DNA of 64,000 nucleotides from Lepus europaeus (GCF_033115175.1 NC_084832.1:9847342-9911341); one strand, 5' to 3'. Positions 1-11,580 are shown, counted from the first letter of the stretch. Notes: generated by a model not told the origin, from the letters alone. Numbers and translations are program-made.

Positions 1-1139
1 TAAAAGGTTTAGTTTAAATTTTTTAGAAGTTTGTTTCATGTAAGCATCACCACATATGCCAAATGATCCATTAAGGGCCTTCCATTATGGCTTAAAGAGT
101 TTTGAGTTAAACACAACAGGGTACTGTGGCCCAAGATGCTAAGAAAATACCCAGCTCGATTTCCATCTGATGTAACTCTGCAGGAAGATATTATCTACAG
201 AACATTTGCTGCATCAACGCGAGCACTTCCACAGCGCCTTCAGAACGTCTCAGACTATTCGGATGCTTCTGACCCCACCAGACCAAAGTCCAACTGTCTC
301 AACGTTTTGAAAAGTTAGTCAGTTCCCATTACTCATATGTGGGCTCTGTAGGTGGAGTGTGTATTACAACAGGCCTGGATATTTAAACTAAATCTATTTA
401 CAAGAGGACTTTTCTACCACCATGCCAACCCACTTTTCCCGGCCCTCACCACCAAGACCCTCTGTCTTGAATCTTTGAGCTTAATGTAGCAATTCAAGGG
501 TTAGAGTGTGAAACATTCCCATCGTTATGCTCAGAATCTCTATTGCATGTGCCTTTCCGTATTCACTAATTGCCCTACTTTTGTTGATAGTCAAGTGCCC
601 TGAGGCCAGACTTGCATAAGGAGCATCTGTACATTTGAAACAAAAACTCAAAAACCGATAGTTACAAGTTACTGCGAATCTCCTGTACTCAAGACACTGA
701 GAGTGCCCAGAGAGCATACCACCACGAGTCTCCAAAGTCTGCTCAGAGGAGATGGTGCAAAAATCTGTCTAGTGGATCTTGAGCAAGTACATATTGAGAG
801 AGGAAGACACTTGGTACTCAAAACGGCAAAGAGAAATGACTTAAAGGCATGTATTTTTTGGAGGACGTTTAGACAGCCTACCTCTGGAAAATGTAGTTCA
901 TTCACATCAAACCTTGGTATTCTGTTTTCTCACCAGAAATCACCAAACTCGGGCATCTGGTAAACAAAAGCCCAACAGGTTGCACAGGAGTACAGGATGG
1001 AGCAGGCAGGATTTGAGCATTTGTCCTCTGGGTTTTGTGCAAGTGGAGAAGGATGAAGGGGCATTCTCAGTGGATGACAGTAGGATGGACAAAATCACAA
1101 AGCCAAGAATTGCTGGAGAGGATTCACCAAACAGTAAGA
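1..1139. other. Unassigned intergenic DNA
   Basis: I see no exon, RNA gene or clear repeat here. Open frames are under 90 codons, overlap on both strands and have no recognisable product. Confidence 0.5.
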
Positions 1140-1310
1140 ATGCCTGCTTCAGTGAGCTTTAGACTTGCCGGGGCGGGAGAGGGGATAAAGTTAGGGCCAG
1201 ACAATAAAAGGTGTTAAATATAAGCCTAGGGATTTGGAATTTATCATACAGACAATAAGAAGTCATTAAAGGCTTTTGATTTAATGAAACCCATGCGTCA
1301 GCAGACTCAT
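1140..1310 (-). repeat. L2 LINE fragment
   Basis: The plus strand reads like the reverse complement of the L2 reverse-transcriptase region. It runs from a GGGCCAGACAATAAAAGG phrase through GGATTTGGAATTTATCATA to AGTCATTAAAGGCTTTTGAT, in the order seen in other degenerate L2 copies of this window. It is ancient and diverged. Confidence 0.45.
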
Positions 1311-1600
1311 ATGAAAGTACATGGAAAGAGTTGTGGAAAAGCGGTACCAAGAGGCCTTCTGGCCACGTCTCTCCCTTCGTTCCAAAGGGTGACTTGGTCT
1401 CGGAGAGGACATCTGAGCAAGTGGAAAAATGAGAATTTTGCCCCAACTAAAACAACCACCTCCTATAGAATAAGTATCTCCTCCACAAAGAACGCCCAGC
1501 CCAGCAGGAGTATGGGTTTTGTGTTCTTCTGACTACTAAAGGAGCAGAGCCACACACGGGGAGGCCTTTCCTTTGAAGGGAACTGGATTCTCCCTGACTG

Positions 1601-1631
<31 letters not shown>
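1601..1631. repeat. Poly(A) run, 31 bases
   Basis: An uninterrupted run of 31 A follows GATTCTCCCTGACTG. It could be the tail of a retrotransposed sequence, but I found neither a recognisable body nor a target duplication. Confidence 0.9.
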
Positions 1632-1632
<1 letters not shown>

Positions 1633-2601
1633 AGCCCTCTTAGGCCAATATGTCTCTACCTGGAACAGGGCCAGCTAAATATATCTGGATTGCCCTGGAT
1701 AAAAGGGCTCAGTACAGTGCTTTATCGAAGCGGTTAATCTTTCTGCGTGTTCTCCACGCTATAATGCTATATCCAGCTCCAATGACGTTTTCTCCCACCT
1801 GCCTGTAAAGTTTTAGGTCCAGAATTCTGCATAATGCCAGACTTTTCTAGCCTCATTCCAACCATAGCCCTTTCTCCTTGGGCCTATCCATCTGGGCTAA
1901 CCTCAATCTCCCGCGTTGCTCATTTGGCCACAGTGGACTGACCCACTTTCGAATATGAATGCTGTCACATAAGCTTGAGAGGGATTACAGCCATGTAGGG
2001 TCTGAAACACATGGAGAGCAAAGGAAGCATGACATAAAACAGGCCCTGTTTCTGCTGCAGTGTCATGGCAAAAGGGTTACATGTGATGGGCTCCACAGGA
2101 CAGCACACATTACAGAGCATTTCCACAGCATCTTGAGATGTCCAAGGAATTAACTCTTAAAAAACACTATGGCACTGGTATTGGTCCCAAGGCCAAGAAG
2201 CTCATAGTAACTATTCACACAGGCTGACAAAGCGAAGGAATGAAAACAAGAATTTGCCTTTGCCTCTCTTCTTTCAAAACCATTTAAATTGGGTCATTGT
2301 AAACAATGACTCCCAAGGATTCCTCATGTGGAAACACAAGTTGATTCACACTTCCGTCTTGTAACACAAATTTGGAATTTTTGTATTATAATATTTTTTA
2401 TAAAATATTTACATTCCAAATGAAGATGAAAGAAAGCAAAACAAAAATGTGGAAATGTTAATGGCATTCAGTAGAATATAATGTAAGTACTGAGGGGGAC
2501 TTTGGTCTATTCAGCCACCTGTGTAAAATACTATCACATAAAAATAGCATTTCCACAAGTAGATTCAACCTACTGTACTGAGAATAAAGATGTGTCCAAC
2601 A
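1632..2601. other. Unassigned intergenic DNA
   Basis: No exon or definite repeat was recognised. Around 2360-2410 the sequence is strongly AT-rich. Confidence 0.45.
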
Positions 2602-2926
2602 GGGACCAGTGTTGTGACATGCCAGGTTAAATAGCCATCTGTGACACTGGCATCCCATATGAGAGCCAGTTAGAGTCCCAGCTGCTCCACTTCCCATCCA
2701 GCTCCCTGCTAATTTTCCTGGGAAAGCAGAAGATGGCCAAAGTGCTTAGGCTCCTGCACCCACATTGGAGTCCTGGAGAAAGCTCCTGGCTCCTGGCTTC
2801 AGTCTGGCACAGCCTGGGTTGTTACAGCCATTTGGGGTGTGAACCAGTGGATGGAAGATCTCTGTCTCTCTGTCTCTCCCTCTCTAACTCTGATTTTCAA
2901 ATAAATAAATCTTAAAAAAAAAAAAA
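2602..2926 (+). mobile_element. CSINE (lagomorph tRNA-derived SINE)
   Basis: A full-length but diverged copy. The order is an ACCAGTGTTGTGACATG head, CATCCCATATGAGAGCC body, CTCCTGGCTCCTGGC, a TCTGTCTCTC pyrimidine stretch, then AAATAAATAAATCTT and a run of A. No clean target duplication was seen. Confidence 0.9.
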
Positions 2927-2979
2927 GACATGTCTAATAATGATACACAGGGATGTGTCATGGAAGATCTGAGTTTGTT

Positions 2980-3740
2980 CTTTAATGAAACATTTATTAG
3001 ACACATTTTGTGTACCAGAAACTTACTAAAGTTTAAGGGAATAGGGAAGTGAGAGACTAAAACAATTTTTCCAACAATAGTAACAATGCAATTTCTTGTG
3101 ACGAGAACAATACACATACAATGCTATGGAAACATACAGAAATGGTACTTAAGGCAGAAGGAGTCGAGGAAGACTTTCCAGAGGCTGTGACTTCCAGGCT
3201 GCCAGGAATGAGTGGGAATGGTCTGAGCACGTGATGAGCACGAAAGGGAAATTGTAGCAGGCACAAAGGCGTTGTGATTGCTCTGAGACACACGGGAACT
3301 GTGCACTAGTCCTTGGATGAGGGAATGTAGTTCAAAGAAAGGAGTGGTAAGAAAGAGGTGGAGAACGAGGTAGACAAGAACCAGATAACAGAGACTTCCA
3401 GTGACATGTGACAGCTCTTGGCTTCTATATGAAAGGCAATGGAAGCTACGAGAGATGTGAAGAGGAAATTGGCATATTCATATTTGTAGTTAAGAACTCT
3501 TACTTTGGTAATAGGGAGAAAGACAGCCGAAGCTGGGGCTAGATTGGAGGCAGTGAAATGTGGCAGGAGGCTCAGAAACTTTTCAGAAGAGAAGTGGCAG
3601 CTAGGAAGGTGGGAGTGGTAATATTAAAGAAAGGGTAGAAAGGATGAGAAATTAGCCCAAAGGGCCTGGCTAGCTGCAGTGGCTGCCCGAGTACTCATCC
3701 TTTGATTGGACAGTGGGTGAAAGATGAGGTAGTTCTCCAA
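2980..3740 (-). repeat. L2 LINE, degenerate, reverse orientation
   Basis: CATTTATTAGACACATTTTG followed by ACCAGAAACTTAC matches the reverse complement of the L2 3' end (the phrase usually read as tattgagcacctactatgtg). A long purine-rich stretch of the kind found in reverse L2 follows. The right boundary is vague. Confidence 0.4.
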
Positions 3741-4599
3741 GATAAGAAGCACAAAAGGAGAACAAGTGAATTTGAACTTAAAAGTTTTCTGTGTGAGTTA
3801 ACCAAGAAGAAACTTGTTGGTCTTCCTTAATGTTCAATCTCAAAAGTATCCAAGTGTCTTCATCTTTTATGCCAAACTAAGAAGTTATCATCCACAAAAA
3901 AAAAATTATCTCCCTAATATTTTCCATAGACATAAGCTTCTTAGTTAATGAGTTGTCAGCTTATTATCCACATGAAAAATGCTTTCCTATTTTTCCTAGA
4001 AATTATCCTTTACCATACAGTCCATGAAAATCACTATACTTGAGATTCCTCAACTTAGAAAAAATTTCATTTATCCTACTGTTTTATTTTTAAAATATTT
4101 CCTACCCCAAGATATTCGTTTTTGATTAGCTTATAGTACATAAAATTGGCTAGAACTATTCAGAAAGTTTAAGGATTATCCCTAACACATTACTCCTTCA
4201 AACTCCTCAATAAATTAGTTAGATACAATGCTTCTCAATCAAATCCAGGAAGTTTTCCCTCCACATGGTTGATACAATACAACCAAAATGACCTTATGTT
4301 TATGGTATGGATAGTAAATCAACAGCAATTCTTACAGGAAGAGGACTCCCACTTAAAAATCAAGATATTAACCTAAATGGGATATATGCCTTATTGTTGT
4401 CCCAAAACCTTACAAATTCTCATTATTGTTAATGCTTTTATGGATACATTTTGAAAACATTCCTGAGTTTAAACTTAGGAGTTTAAGGTCACATTTAACC
4501 AGGATTAGTTTAAAAACACCATTAATCATAGCTTCTGAGCCAAACCTGGGGATAATTTCTATGTCGAGCCATTTCTCATTGCCCCACTGTGGCCTCCTT
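3741..4599. other. Unassigned AT-rich DNA
   Basis: Nothing coding or clearly repetitive was recognised; it is probably old intergenic sequence. Confidence 0.4.
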
Positions 4600-5245
4600 C
4601 ACCTGCCACTGGCTCACTGCGGTCTCTCCCACCTCTTCCTGCCACCATTGCTGGCCCCTGCTCCATCCTCAGCACGCCAGCCAGAGGGGGCCTTTAAAAT
4701 TGCTGACCCAAGTGACTTCCTTCCTCTGCTTCCTCCACCCAGAAGAAAAACCAAAATCCTCAAAATGGCTTAACAAGTCCTACAGGATCTGCCCTCACCA
4801 GAATCCCCACCAAGTCATGCCCTATTATTCTCCCCACTTCCTCTCGGCTCCAGCCCCACTGGTCACTTGGGGTCCTTTACCCCAACTCTCGCTCAGCTCA
4901 CAGGGCTCTTCTCCCAGGGGTCTTCATGGCTAGCTTGCCCTCCATCTTCCTTCCATCGCTACCTTCTCAGAGGAGCCTCGTTTGTCCACCCTATTTGAAA
5001 GCAAAGCACACCGCTCTTCCCCAGAACCCCAAAGCTCCTGAGCTTACTCTCTTTTTTTTTTTCTTTCCCACAACATGTAGCATTTACTTGTATTGACATT
5101 TCCTATTTGATCTCCTTGCAGTAGAATGTAAACTTGGTGAGAAAAGCTTCTTCCCTGTTTTGTTCTGTAGTTCTGAATGCAGAGAGCCGTGTCTCACACC
5201 TAACAGGCCCTCAATGAACTAGTCAATAACCGTTTGATGAGCCAA
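4600..5245 (+). repeat. L2 LINE 3' end, forward orientation
   Basis: The segment reads in the order of the L2 3' region: CTTCTCAGAGGAGCCTCGTTTGT, a pyrimidine stretch, TAGAATGTAAACTTGGTGAG, TGTTTTGTTCTGTAG, and a terminal CCCTCAATGAACTAG near 5210. The 114-115 codon open frames here are inside this repeat and are not genes. Confidence 0.65.
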
Positions 5246-5579
5246 TGTGGGTGAATGGCAAGTGGATTCTCTGTTGCAAACAAGGGTTTACTGTGTTCAG
5301 GTCTCATTCAGAAATAAGAATGTGAAGCCAGCACAAGAGATGCTGTGTGGTCTGGTGGGAACTGTTTTCAAAACTCAACTGACACAGCATCTCAAGACTG
5401 TCCTCTCAATAGCAACACAACCAAATCTCTCATACGCTGAAGTGGCATTCATTCTTCCTCCCATCATTCACTCATTTTTATGTATGCATTTTCAGAAATC
5501 TTGGGGTGAAAAGACTTGTAAGAATTACGTATTTTCTATTGATACTTACTGACGTGAAATTTTACAAAATAAAATGTGC
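5246..5579. other. Unassigned intergenic DNA
   Basis: No supported feature. A 101-codon open frame at 5247-5552 has no recognisable similarity. Confidence 0.4.
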
Positions 5580-5850
5580 ATTAGCTCCCTTTTATGCCAG
5601 ACACTGTGCAAAGTGCTACATAGTGTTTTCTTAGAGAGTGAGAAATGTGGTCTCGTGCTTCAGGATCACACAGTTTAAGCAAGAAGACTAAACGTGATCC
5701 TATCTGACTGGGGTGAGTCAAGAGCTGCCTTCCCGAAGGGAGTCTTGAGAGACAGAATGAGTCTGGAAAGTGAGATTTAGGAGAGAAGATGTGAAACTGA
5801 GAGGAGAGCAAGGACCAAGGCCCAGAGACCGAAAGGAACCGAAACCACTT
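5580..5850 (-). repeat. L2 LINE fragment, reverse orientation
   Basis: CCAGACACTGTGCAAAGTGC at the left end, then purine-rich text ending with AGCAAGGACCAAGGCCCAGAG, is the order of a reverse-oriented L2 3' end. Confidence 0.5.
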
Positions 5851-6669
5851 CAGAGCTCTTTAGCATCTGTAGGCGCTAATTCCAATGAAGGGGAGTAGCT
5901 TTTGAAAATTCTAAATAAAAGAACAAATATGATAGCTATTATCATTCATTTCACCCTGTAGAAGAATGAATTTGTACAATCTGTATTTCACTCCAGAAAT
6001 TTCAACAACAGTATGGAGTGTTAGGACCATTTTCCTTTTGGTTAACTATAGAGAAATTTTGTGTCCAGGCATCGTTTGCTTCCAAACGGAAATGGCAAAA
6101 TTGTGGAAACTTCTTCTCTCAGTTTCTGCGATTTTAGCTGACACCCTGGTCCACAAATAAAAGCAGGTAATTGCAAAGGAAGAGTGGAAATGGAAAATAA
6201 AATCCTAGTAATAGTTTAAAACATTTTTCTCTCACTGCAATTCCCTTCTCTCTCTGTAGTGGTTCTTAGTTTTGATAGGTTCTAAACCTTGTTAAGAATT
6301 AATGACCATTTCTCCAGAAAATTGGACATGTGCACTGTTGGTCCAGAGAACAGAATACACCCAGTAATTGTAGTTCTTATGTTTACTTCCATTACAGTGG
6401 GGGAAAGTCAGGAGGAGGAGAAGAGACTAAAAACAGCATAGGAAAAACGTAAATGAAAAGCGTGTGTAAAAATGTCTCCACATGTGTAAAACAAACTCCA
6501 GCATAAAAACTTCTCTGCATAAATACAGACAATAAAATAGTAAGCCTAAGACAACAAATCACATGAGCCAAACACCAAAGGAAAATGGAACGTGACTAGT
6601 CTTTCTTTTAACCTTTCATCCTAAAAGTCTGAATTAGAAAACCAACATAGGCTTGAAGATCAAAGGATA
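5851..6669. other. Unassigned intergenic DNA
   Basis: No exon, RNA gene or definite repeat was recognised. Confidence 0.4.
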
Positions 6670-6840
6670 CAGTTGTCTGATTTGACTCTCAGTTTCTGCA
6701 TCTGCAAAATGGGTATAATAATCAGTCTTATCTAATCTACCTCCTGGCATTGCTGTGGAAATCATAATAGATAGCATATTTTGGAAGAACATATAAACTC
6801 CTTACTCTGAGAGCAATTATCATTTTGTTATCAGATTCAT
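6670..6840 (+). repeat. MIR SINE
   Basis: The MIR core is readable: CTCAGTTTCTGCATCTGC, AAAATGGGTATAATAATC, then CTACCTCCTGGCATTGCTGT. It is diverged, as expected for this ancient element. Confidence 0.65.
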
Positions 6841-7529
6841 GGCATAGGTTACCTCCAAAAAATCAATAGTTATTTCTATAACCCACTGGAAAGAAAAAGC
6901 TCTTACCTATGAAAGTACTCTGGTCCATTAATAGTAAATATTTTTTAACAATTAGTAAAATTAGCTACTTCAGCATGAACTCCCAAGTATTACCCGACTC
7001 ATCATGTAACATTTGCATTAACAAAGAGCTATTAAACAGAGATGAATCCACCATGTTAGTATTGATCAAGTCTGTGTGGAAGGTCAGGTGTGCTGGAAGA
7101 TTCTCAAGCAACACAAGCCCACAGAGCTGAAGTTAGACTTTCTCCTTGAACTGCACTCCTAATTCAGACCATCCCACCTGAACTCCACCCTCCACTCCAC
7201 ACCAATTTCCTCTTCACTCCTGTTTATTCTCAGCAGGCAAGGTGTTACTACCCACCTGGTCGGCTTTGTTCATTTTTAGCTCAACGTTTTCCCCTCCCCC
7301 ACCCCCATATTCTGTAAGTGGACAATCTTATTACTTTTTCCAATTCTTTCCTTTTAACCCATGGATGCTTTTTTTGCCAGGAGTCTCTTCCTCTCTGAAG
7401 AACTGAAAGCAGAATCCTGCTAAATATGCATACTTACATTTGAAGCAGATTCTGGACAGGTAAAATGGATCAAATATTTTAATTAGTTGCTCAGATTCAT
7501 GATAACATTACCAATTTTTATTTTGCATG
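6841..7529. other. Unassigned intergenic DNA
   Basis: No supported feature. A short pyrimidine-rich stretch occurs near 7280-7310. Confidence 0.4.
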
Positions 7530-7904
7530 ATCTATTACTGTCAGAAGTGAGATAAAAACTTCTCACCGTCATGGTGGATTTGTCAGTTTTACCTTGTAAT
7601 TTTATCAATTTTGGTTGTTTAAAAATAAGCTGCATTTTTAGGAGATTACAAATTTACACTTGTTACGTTCTTATATTTTCCTCCTTAATTATTTCTTTTA
7701 TAAAGTTGTAGTGATTTTTTTCATTCTTAATAGTCCTTTTATGGCTTAAGACCCATGTTGCTATGTCTCAAAACAGTTACACTGCCTTTCTTCTGGTTAG
7801 TACTTAGCTGGCATATTGTTTCTTTTTCTTTTTCTTCTTTATTTATTTGCACCTTCCATTTTCTAGCTATGTTTCTTGTAAACTACCTATTGCTTGCTAG
7901 AGTT
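7530..7904 (-). mobile_element. Ancient L1 (L1M-type), ORF2 3' end, left piece
   Basis: The plus strand resembles the reverse complement of the mammalian L1 ORF2 C-terminal region. It contains GTGGATTTGTCAGTTTTACC, CTTGTAATTTTATCAATTTTG and later TGTTTCTTGTAAACTACC. It is heavily mutated with no open frame. The element continues beyond the CSINE that splits it. Confidence 0.55.
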
Positions 7905-8236
7905 TTTTAAGTTTTTTTAAAACTTTTATTTAGTTAGTTTCATCTTATTTGAAAGGATGAGACACAGTGATATTTGACAAAGACAGAGATCTGCCATCTG
8001 CTAGTTCACTTCCCAAATGTCCTCAAGAGACAGGACGGGCCAAGGCAAAGCCAGCGACTGGGAACTTAATCCAGGTCTCCCACATGGATGGCAGGAACCC
8101 AACTACTTCAGACATCATCTCTTGCCTCCAAGAGTGTGTATTAGTAGGAAGATCCAAAATTCAAACCCAGGCACTCTTATGGTATGCAGGTATCCCAACC
8201 CATGCCTCAACTGCTTGCCCATTTTTTTTTTTATTT
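7905..8236 (-). mobile_element. CSINE inserted in the L1M
   Basis: The reverse complement reads as CSINE: the plus strand shows GAGATCTGCCATCTGCTAG, CCAGGTCTCCCACATGGATG and a GCCTCAACTGCTTGCCC end. It splits an older L1M, so it is the younger insertion. Confidence 0.85.
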
Positions 8237-8520
8237 TTGCTATTTGACCATAAAGAAATTTTCATCCATTCTGATAATCTCTGAATATAAGTGGTAAATT
8301 TAATGTAACTGTATTTATTGTGCTTACTTCTGCTATCGTATTTAATGCTGCCTTTTCATTCTTTTTCGATTCTTTTTTTCTCCCTTTTGGCTTTCTATTG
8401 GTTTCATCCAGTTCTCCTTTTCTATACTCCTTTGGAAGCTATAAATCCTCTTTCTATTCATTTAGTGTTTTGTGTTTTAGTGCTTTAATAAACTTTCCTC
8501 ATTTTAAGACACAAAAATAG
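8237..8520 (-). mobile_element. Ancient L1 (L1M-type), ORF2 3' end, right piece
   Basis: CATTCTGATAATCTCTGAAT and the following text continue the L1M order interrupted at 7904. The 66-codon open frame here is an antisense artefact of the L1. Confidence 0.5.
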
Positions 8521-8869
8521 GCGGTGAGGTTGGAATGGTAGGAATCGTACTAAGCAAAGGATGAGGATACAAATGATGTCCTCCACGACCAAGCCTGGCC
8601 ACCACATGCTGATCTTCCTGGCTCTCTACCCCACTAGCAGTGCACAAAGCAGCCATGTGTTAGAGGCAGTGATATCATAAAATAGAAGCTTGGACTGCTG
8701 AGTCATCTTTTTAAACACAGCCCCTCTGAAATTTCAGGGTTTGCTATGTCAGCATAGTCAAAAGAATATTTAAAGTACAAAAATAATTAAAATTTCTAAC
8801 CTCAGATGACTTTAGATTGATTTAAGTTTAGGTACCCCTTCATATAATATATATTATGGCTGTGCAGTA
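8521..8869. other. Unassigned intergenic DNA
   Basis: No supported feature. Confidence 0.4.
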
Positions 8870-9165
8870 ATTTATTTTTTAATCTATTTATTTGGGTGTC
8901 AGACAGACTAAGAGACACCTGCTGAGTCACTCACTAAATGCCCACAACAGCTGGGCTGAGCCAGGCTGAAACCAGGAGGTAGAAACTCAATCCAGGTTTC
9001 CCATGCAGGTATCAGGGACCTGACTGCTTGAGCCATTTCACCTCCTAGAGTCTGCATTAGCAGGAAGCTGGAACTGAGAGCAGAGCCAAGACAACTCAGG
9101 CACTCATGTGGGATGCGCTTGTCCCAAGTGGCATCTTACATGCTATGCTAAGCACCTATCTACCA
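8870..9165 (-). mobile_element. CSINE, diverged
   Basis: Reverse-oriented CSINE: plus-strand CCCACAACAGCTGGGCTG, CCAGGAGGTAGAAACTC, GCATTAGCAGGAAGCTGGA and GGCACTCATGTGGGATG occur in the correct order. The head end is poorly preserved. Confidence 0.8.
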
Positions 9166-9187
9166 CAGCAGCAACTTAGTTCCATCC

Positions 9188-9190
<3 letters not shown>

Positions 9191-9236
<46 letters not shown>

Positions 9237-9441
9237 TGGGAGGTAAAATAGCAAGGTTTATTAGGAAGGAACATCTGTAAGGACGGATGGGCACCTCTCC
9301 AGACAGGACCTGAGAGAGAGTGCCCAGTCCCTCAGACTGGGGGAGAGCGGGGCTGCATGGGTGAGTGGAGAGTACGCCAGGCCAGGCGGGCGGCTCAGCA
9401 AAGATGCAGAGAGCTGAGCGCGCAGTCCAGTTGAGGCTGGG
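9191..9441 (-). mobile_element. ERV-LTR-like retrocopy, 3' part, with A44 tail
   Basis: Read on the minus strand, the sequence ends with an AATAAA signal (9262 down to 9257), 22 bases more, and then an unbroken run of 44 A (T on the plus strand, 9191-9234). The upstream CG-containing, pyrimidine-rich text resembles the R region of a retroviral LTR. A poly(A) tail after a poly(A) signal suggests that an LTR-derived transcript was copied by L1. It continues at 10372 beyond an L1 insertion. The LTR assignment is inference; the tail and signal are seen directly. Confidence 0.45.
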
Positions 9442-10362
9442 TTTTTTTTTTTTTTAACTTTTATTTAATGAATATAAATTTCCAGTGTACAGCTTATGGA
9501 TTACAATGGCTTCCCCCTCCCATAACTTCCCTCCCACCTGCAACCCTCCCCTCTCCCGCTCCCTCTCCCCTTCCATTTGCATCAAGATTCATTTTCAATT
9601 CTCTTTATATACAGAAGATTAGTTTAGTATAAAGATTTCAACATTTTGCACCCACATAGAAACACAAAGTGAAACATACTGTTTGAGTACTAGTTACAGC
9701 ATTAAATGAAAATGTACAGCACATTAAGGACAGAGATCCCACATGAGGAGCAAGTGCACAGTGGCTCCTGTTGTTGACCCAACAAATTGACACTCTAGTT
9801 TATGGCGCCAGTAACCATCCTAGGCTGTCGTCATGAGTTGCCAAGGCTATGGAAGCCTTCCAAGTTTGCCGACTCTGATCATATTTAGACAAGGTCATAA
9901 AAGAGTGAGGATAGTAACCAATGATCCTAAGAGTGGCATTTACCAGGTTTGAACAATTATACAGCATTAAGTGGGGAAGAGGACCATCAGTACACACAGG
10001 TTGGGAGTAGAGCCATTGGTGGTAGAGGTTATGATTATAAAGGAATGAGGCCCAAGTGCACTAGACAGGGCCTAGAACAAAGGACAGAGTCATTATTAGA
10101 GGAGCTAAGAAAGGTGCTGTCTAAGCTACAAGTAATTTTTCTGATTGAGAGGCAAATAGAACCTGATAGAAGGGGTTTGATAATAATCTGGTGGGCTTTA
10201 GGCCTTGTAAGTTAAGAGGCCCAGGCCTATCTATCTCTTCACATGGGGTATATCCTAAGGGAGGTGTGAACCTCCTATTCCCAGGCCAGCCAAGTAATGA
10301 AAGTCAACAGAGTGCCTTCCCCTAGGAGGTTCACACCTCCCTTAGGATATACCCCATGTGAA
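9442..10362 (-). mobile_element. Rabbit-type L1, 3' UTR fragment
   Basis: The minus strand carries the rabbit L1 3' UTR: CAAAATGTTGAAATCTTTA, TCTTCTGTATATAAAGAG, the GGAAGGGG purine block, CATTGTAATCCATAAGC, and ATTCATTAAATAAAAGTT followed by A. A GAGGCTGGG duplication (9433-9441 and 10363-10371) suggests the insertion limits, within the ERV-LTR-like sequence. The 5' end carries one arm set of a long inverted repeat. Confidence 0.75.
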
Positions 10363-10365
10363 GAG
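10235..10365. repeat. 43-base perfect inverted repeat
   Basis: Bases 10235-10277 are the exact reverse complement of 10323-10365, separated by 45 bases. A single strand could fold into a 43-pair stem. It lies at the 5' junction of the L1 insertion. I checked the arms base by base; one further base on either side breaks the match. Confidence 0.93.
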
Positions 10366-10371
10366 GCTGGG

Positions 10372-10620
10372 GGTTTTAAGGAGATGGGTCTTGCTTCCCC
10401 ACCTCTGCTCCTCTTGGAACAAAGGGCTTTTTGGATGTAAATAGAAAAACTTCTCTTGAAGGTCTGAAACAAAGGACTTTATGGATGCAAATGTTATCAG
10501 ACCTGAGGAAGGGAGCAGGGTGTTTGAGATGCAGATACTGGGCTGCACCTGGGAGATTGTGTCATTGTCATCATTGTTGTTTAGTTAACAGCTCAGGCTG
10601 TTGACATAGAGTATACCCTT
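10372..10620 (-). mobile_element. ERV-LTR-like retrocopy, 5' part
   Basis: On the minus strand this segment leads up to a CTTAAAACCCC motif that would suit a TATA-like element just before the break. With the piece at 9191-9441 it would form one LTR-like unit split by L1. No retroviral coding region is present. The class is uncertain. Confidence 0.35.
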
Positions 10621-10668
10621 TTTTCTTACAGGCGCTGCTTCCTTCTGAGTTTGATTTCCTTCTTCATG

Positions 10669-10892
10669 AAATACCGCTAGTTCACTCCCCAAATGACCCC
10701 AACAGCTGGGGTTGATCCAGCCCAAAGCCAGAAGCCAGGAGCTTCACCCAGGTCTCCCACATGAGAGACCTCCTTTTCTTCCCAGGCCATTAGCAAAGAT
10801 CTGAATTGGAAGTGGAGCAGCCGGGACCCAAACTGGCACCCTATGGGATGCCAGCTTCACAGGCAGCAGCTTTATCCACTGTGTCAAAATGC
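10669..10892 (-). mobile_element. CSINE, 3' truncated, minus member of head-to-head pair
   Basis: The plus strand shows CTAGTTCACTCCCCAAATG, CCAGGTCTCCCACATGAG and ATGGGATGCCAGCTTCAC, ending in AAATGCCAGCCC at the head. The pyrimidine stretch and tail are missing. Confidence 0.85.
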
Positions 10893-11128
10893 CAGCCCTT
10901 GGGGGATAGCACTGTGGCTTTTAGCCTGGGCAAGCAGTGGAAGATGGCTGAAGTGCTTGAGCCACTGCTCCTACATGGGAGGCATAGAAGAAGCTTCTGG
11001 CTCCTGGCTTCAGATCAACTTAGCTCTAGCCATTGCAGCCACTTGGGGAGTGGACTAGCAGATGGAAGACCTGTCTCTCCCTCCCTTTGTATCTTTTTCT
11101 CTCAAATAAATAAAACTTTAAAAAAAAA
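10893..11128 (+). mobile_element. CSINE, internally deleted, plus member of pair
   Basis: The head GGGGGATAGCACTGTGGC runs straight into GGGCAAGCAGTGGAAGATGG, so roughly 90 bases of the usual body are absent. Then follow CTCCTGGCTTCAG and a CAAATAAATAAAACTTT tail. Its head abuts the head of the minus-strand copy. Confidence 0.85.
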
Positions 11129-11580
11129 GCCCCTAAATTCATATTTCTAGTTTGTGTAACAGAATTAGACATGAAATCACTTGCTCAAAACACTGTTATA
11201 AGTACTAAATCAGATAATATGTTAAAAGCCCTTAGAAAGACTCAGCTTCCAAAACATAACTTTCATTTCCAGCATTCATTCTGGATTATTTCTAGTATCC
11301 ATCACAATGCCTGGTGCTTAGTGGCTGTTCAGTGAAAGTCCGGTAAATAAAAAACCTTAAATAAATTATGGAAAGTTTTATTACAACAATATTTCAAGCA
11401 TTGGTATTCTATGGGCTACAAATGCCTAACTTATGAATATCTCAAATACCCACTCGTTCATTCTATATACAATAGCCACTGTCCTGGTGATGACATGAAT
11501 GACAGCGAATGCTAAAAAGTTCTGTTCTTGTGTGGTTTGTACTCAAGTGCAGAGGAACTGACAACAGACAGATCACCTAT
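11129..11580. other. Unassigned DNA with an L2/MIR-like end
   Basis: CACAATGCCTGGTGCTTAG near 11305 followed by GTAAATAA resembles the 3' end of L2 or MIR in forward orientation. The rest is unassigned. Confidence 0.35.
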
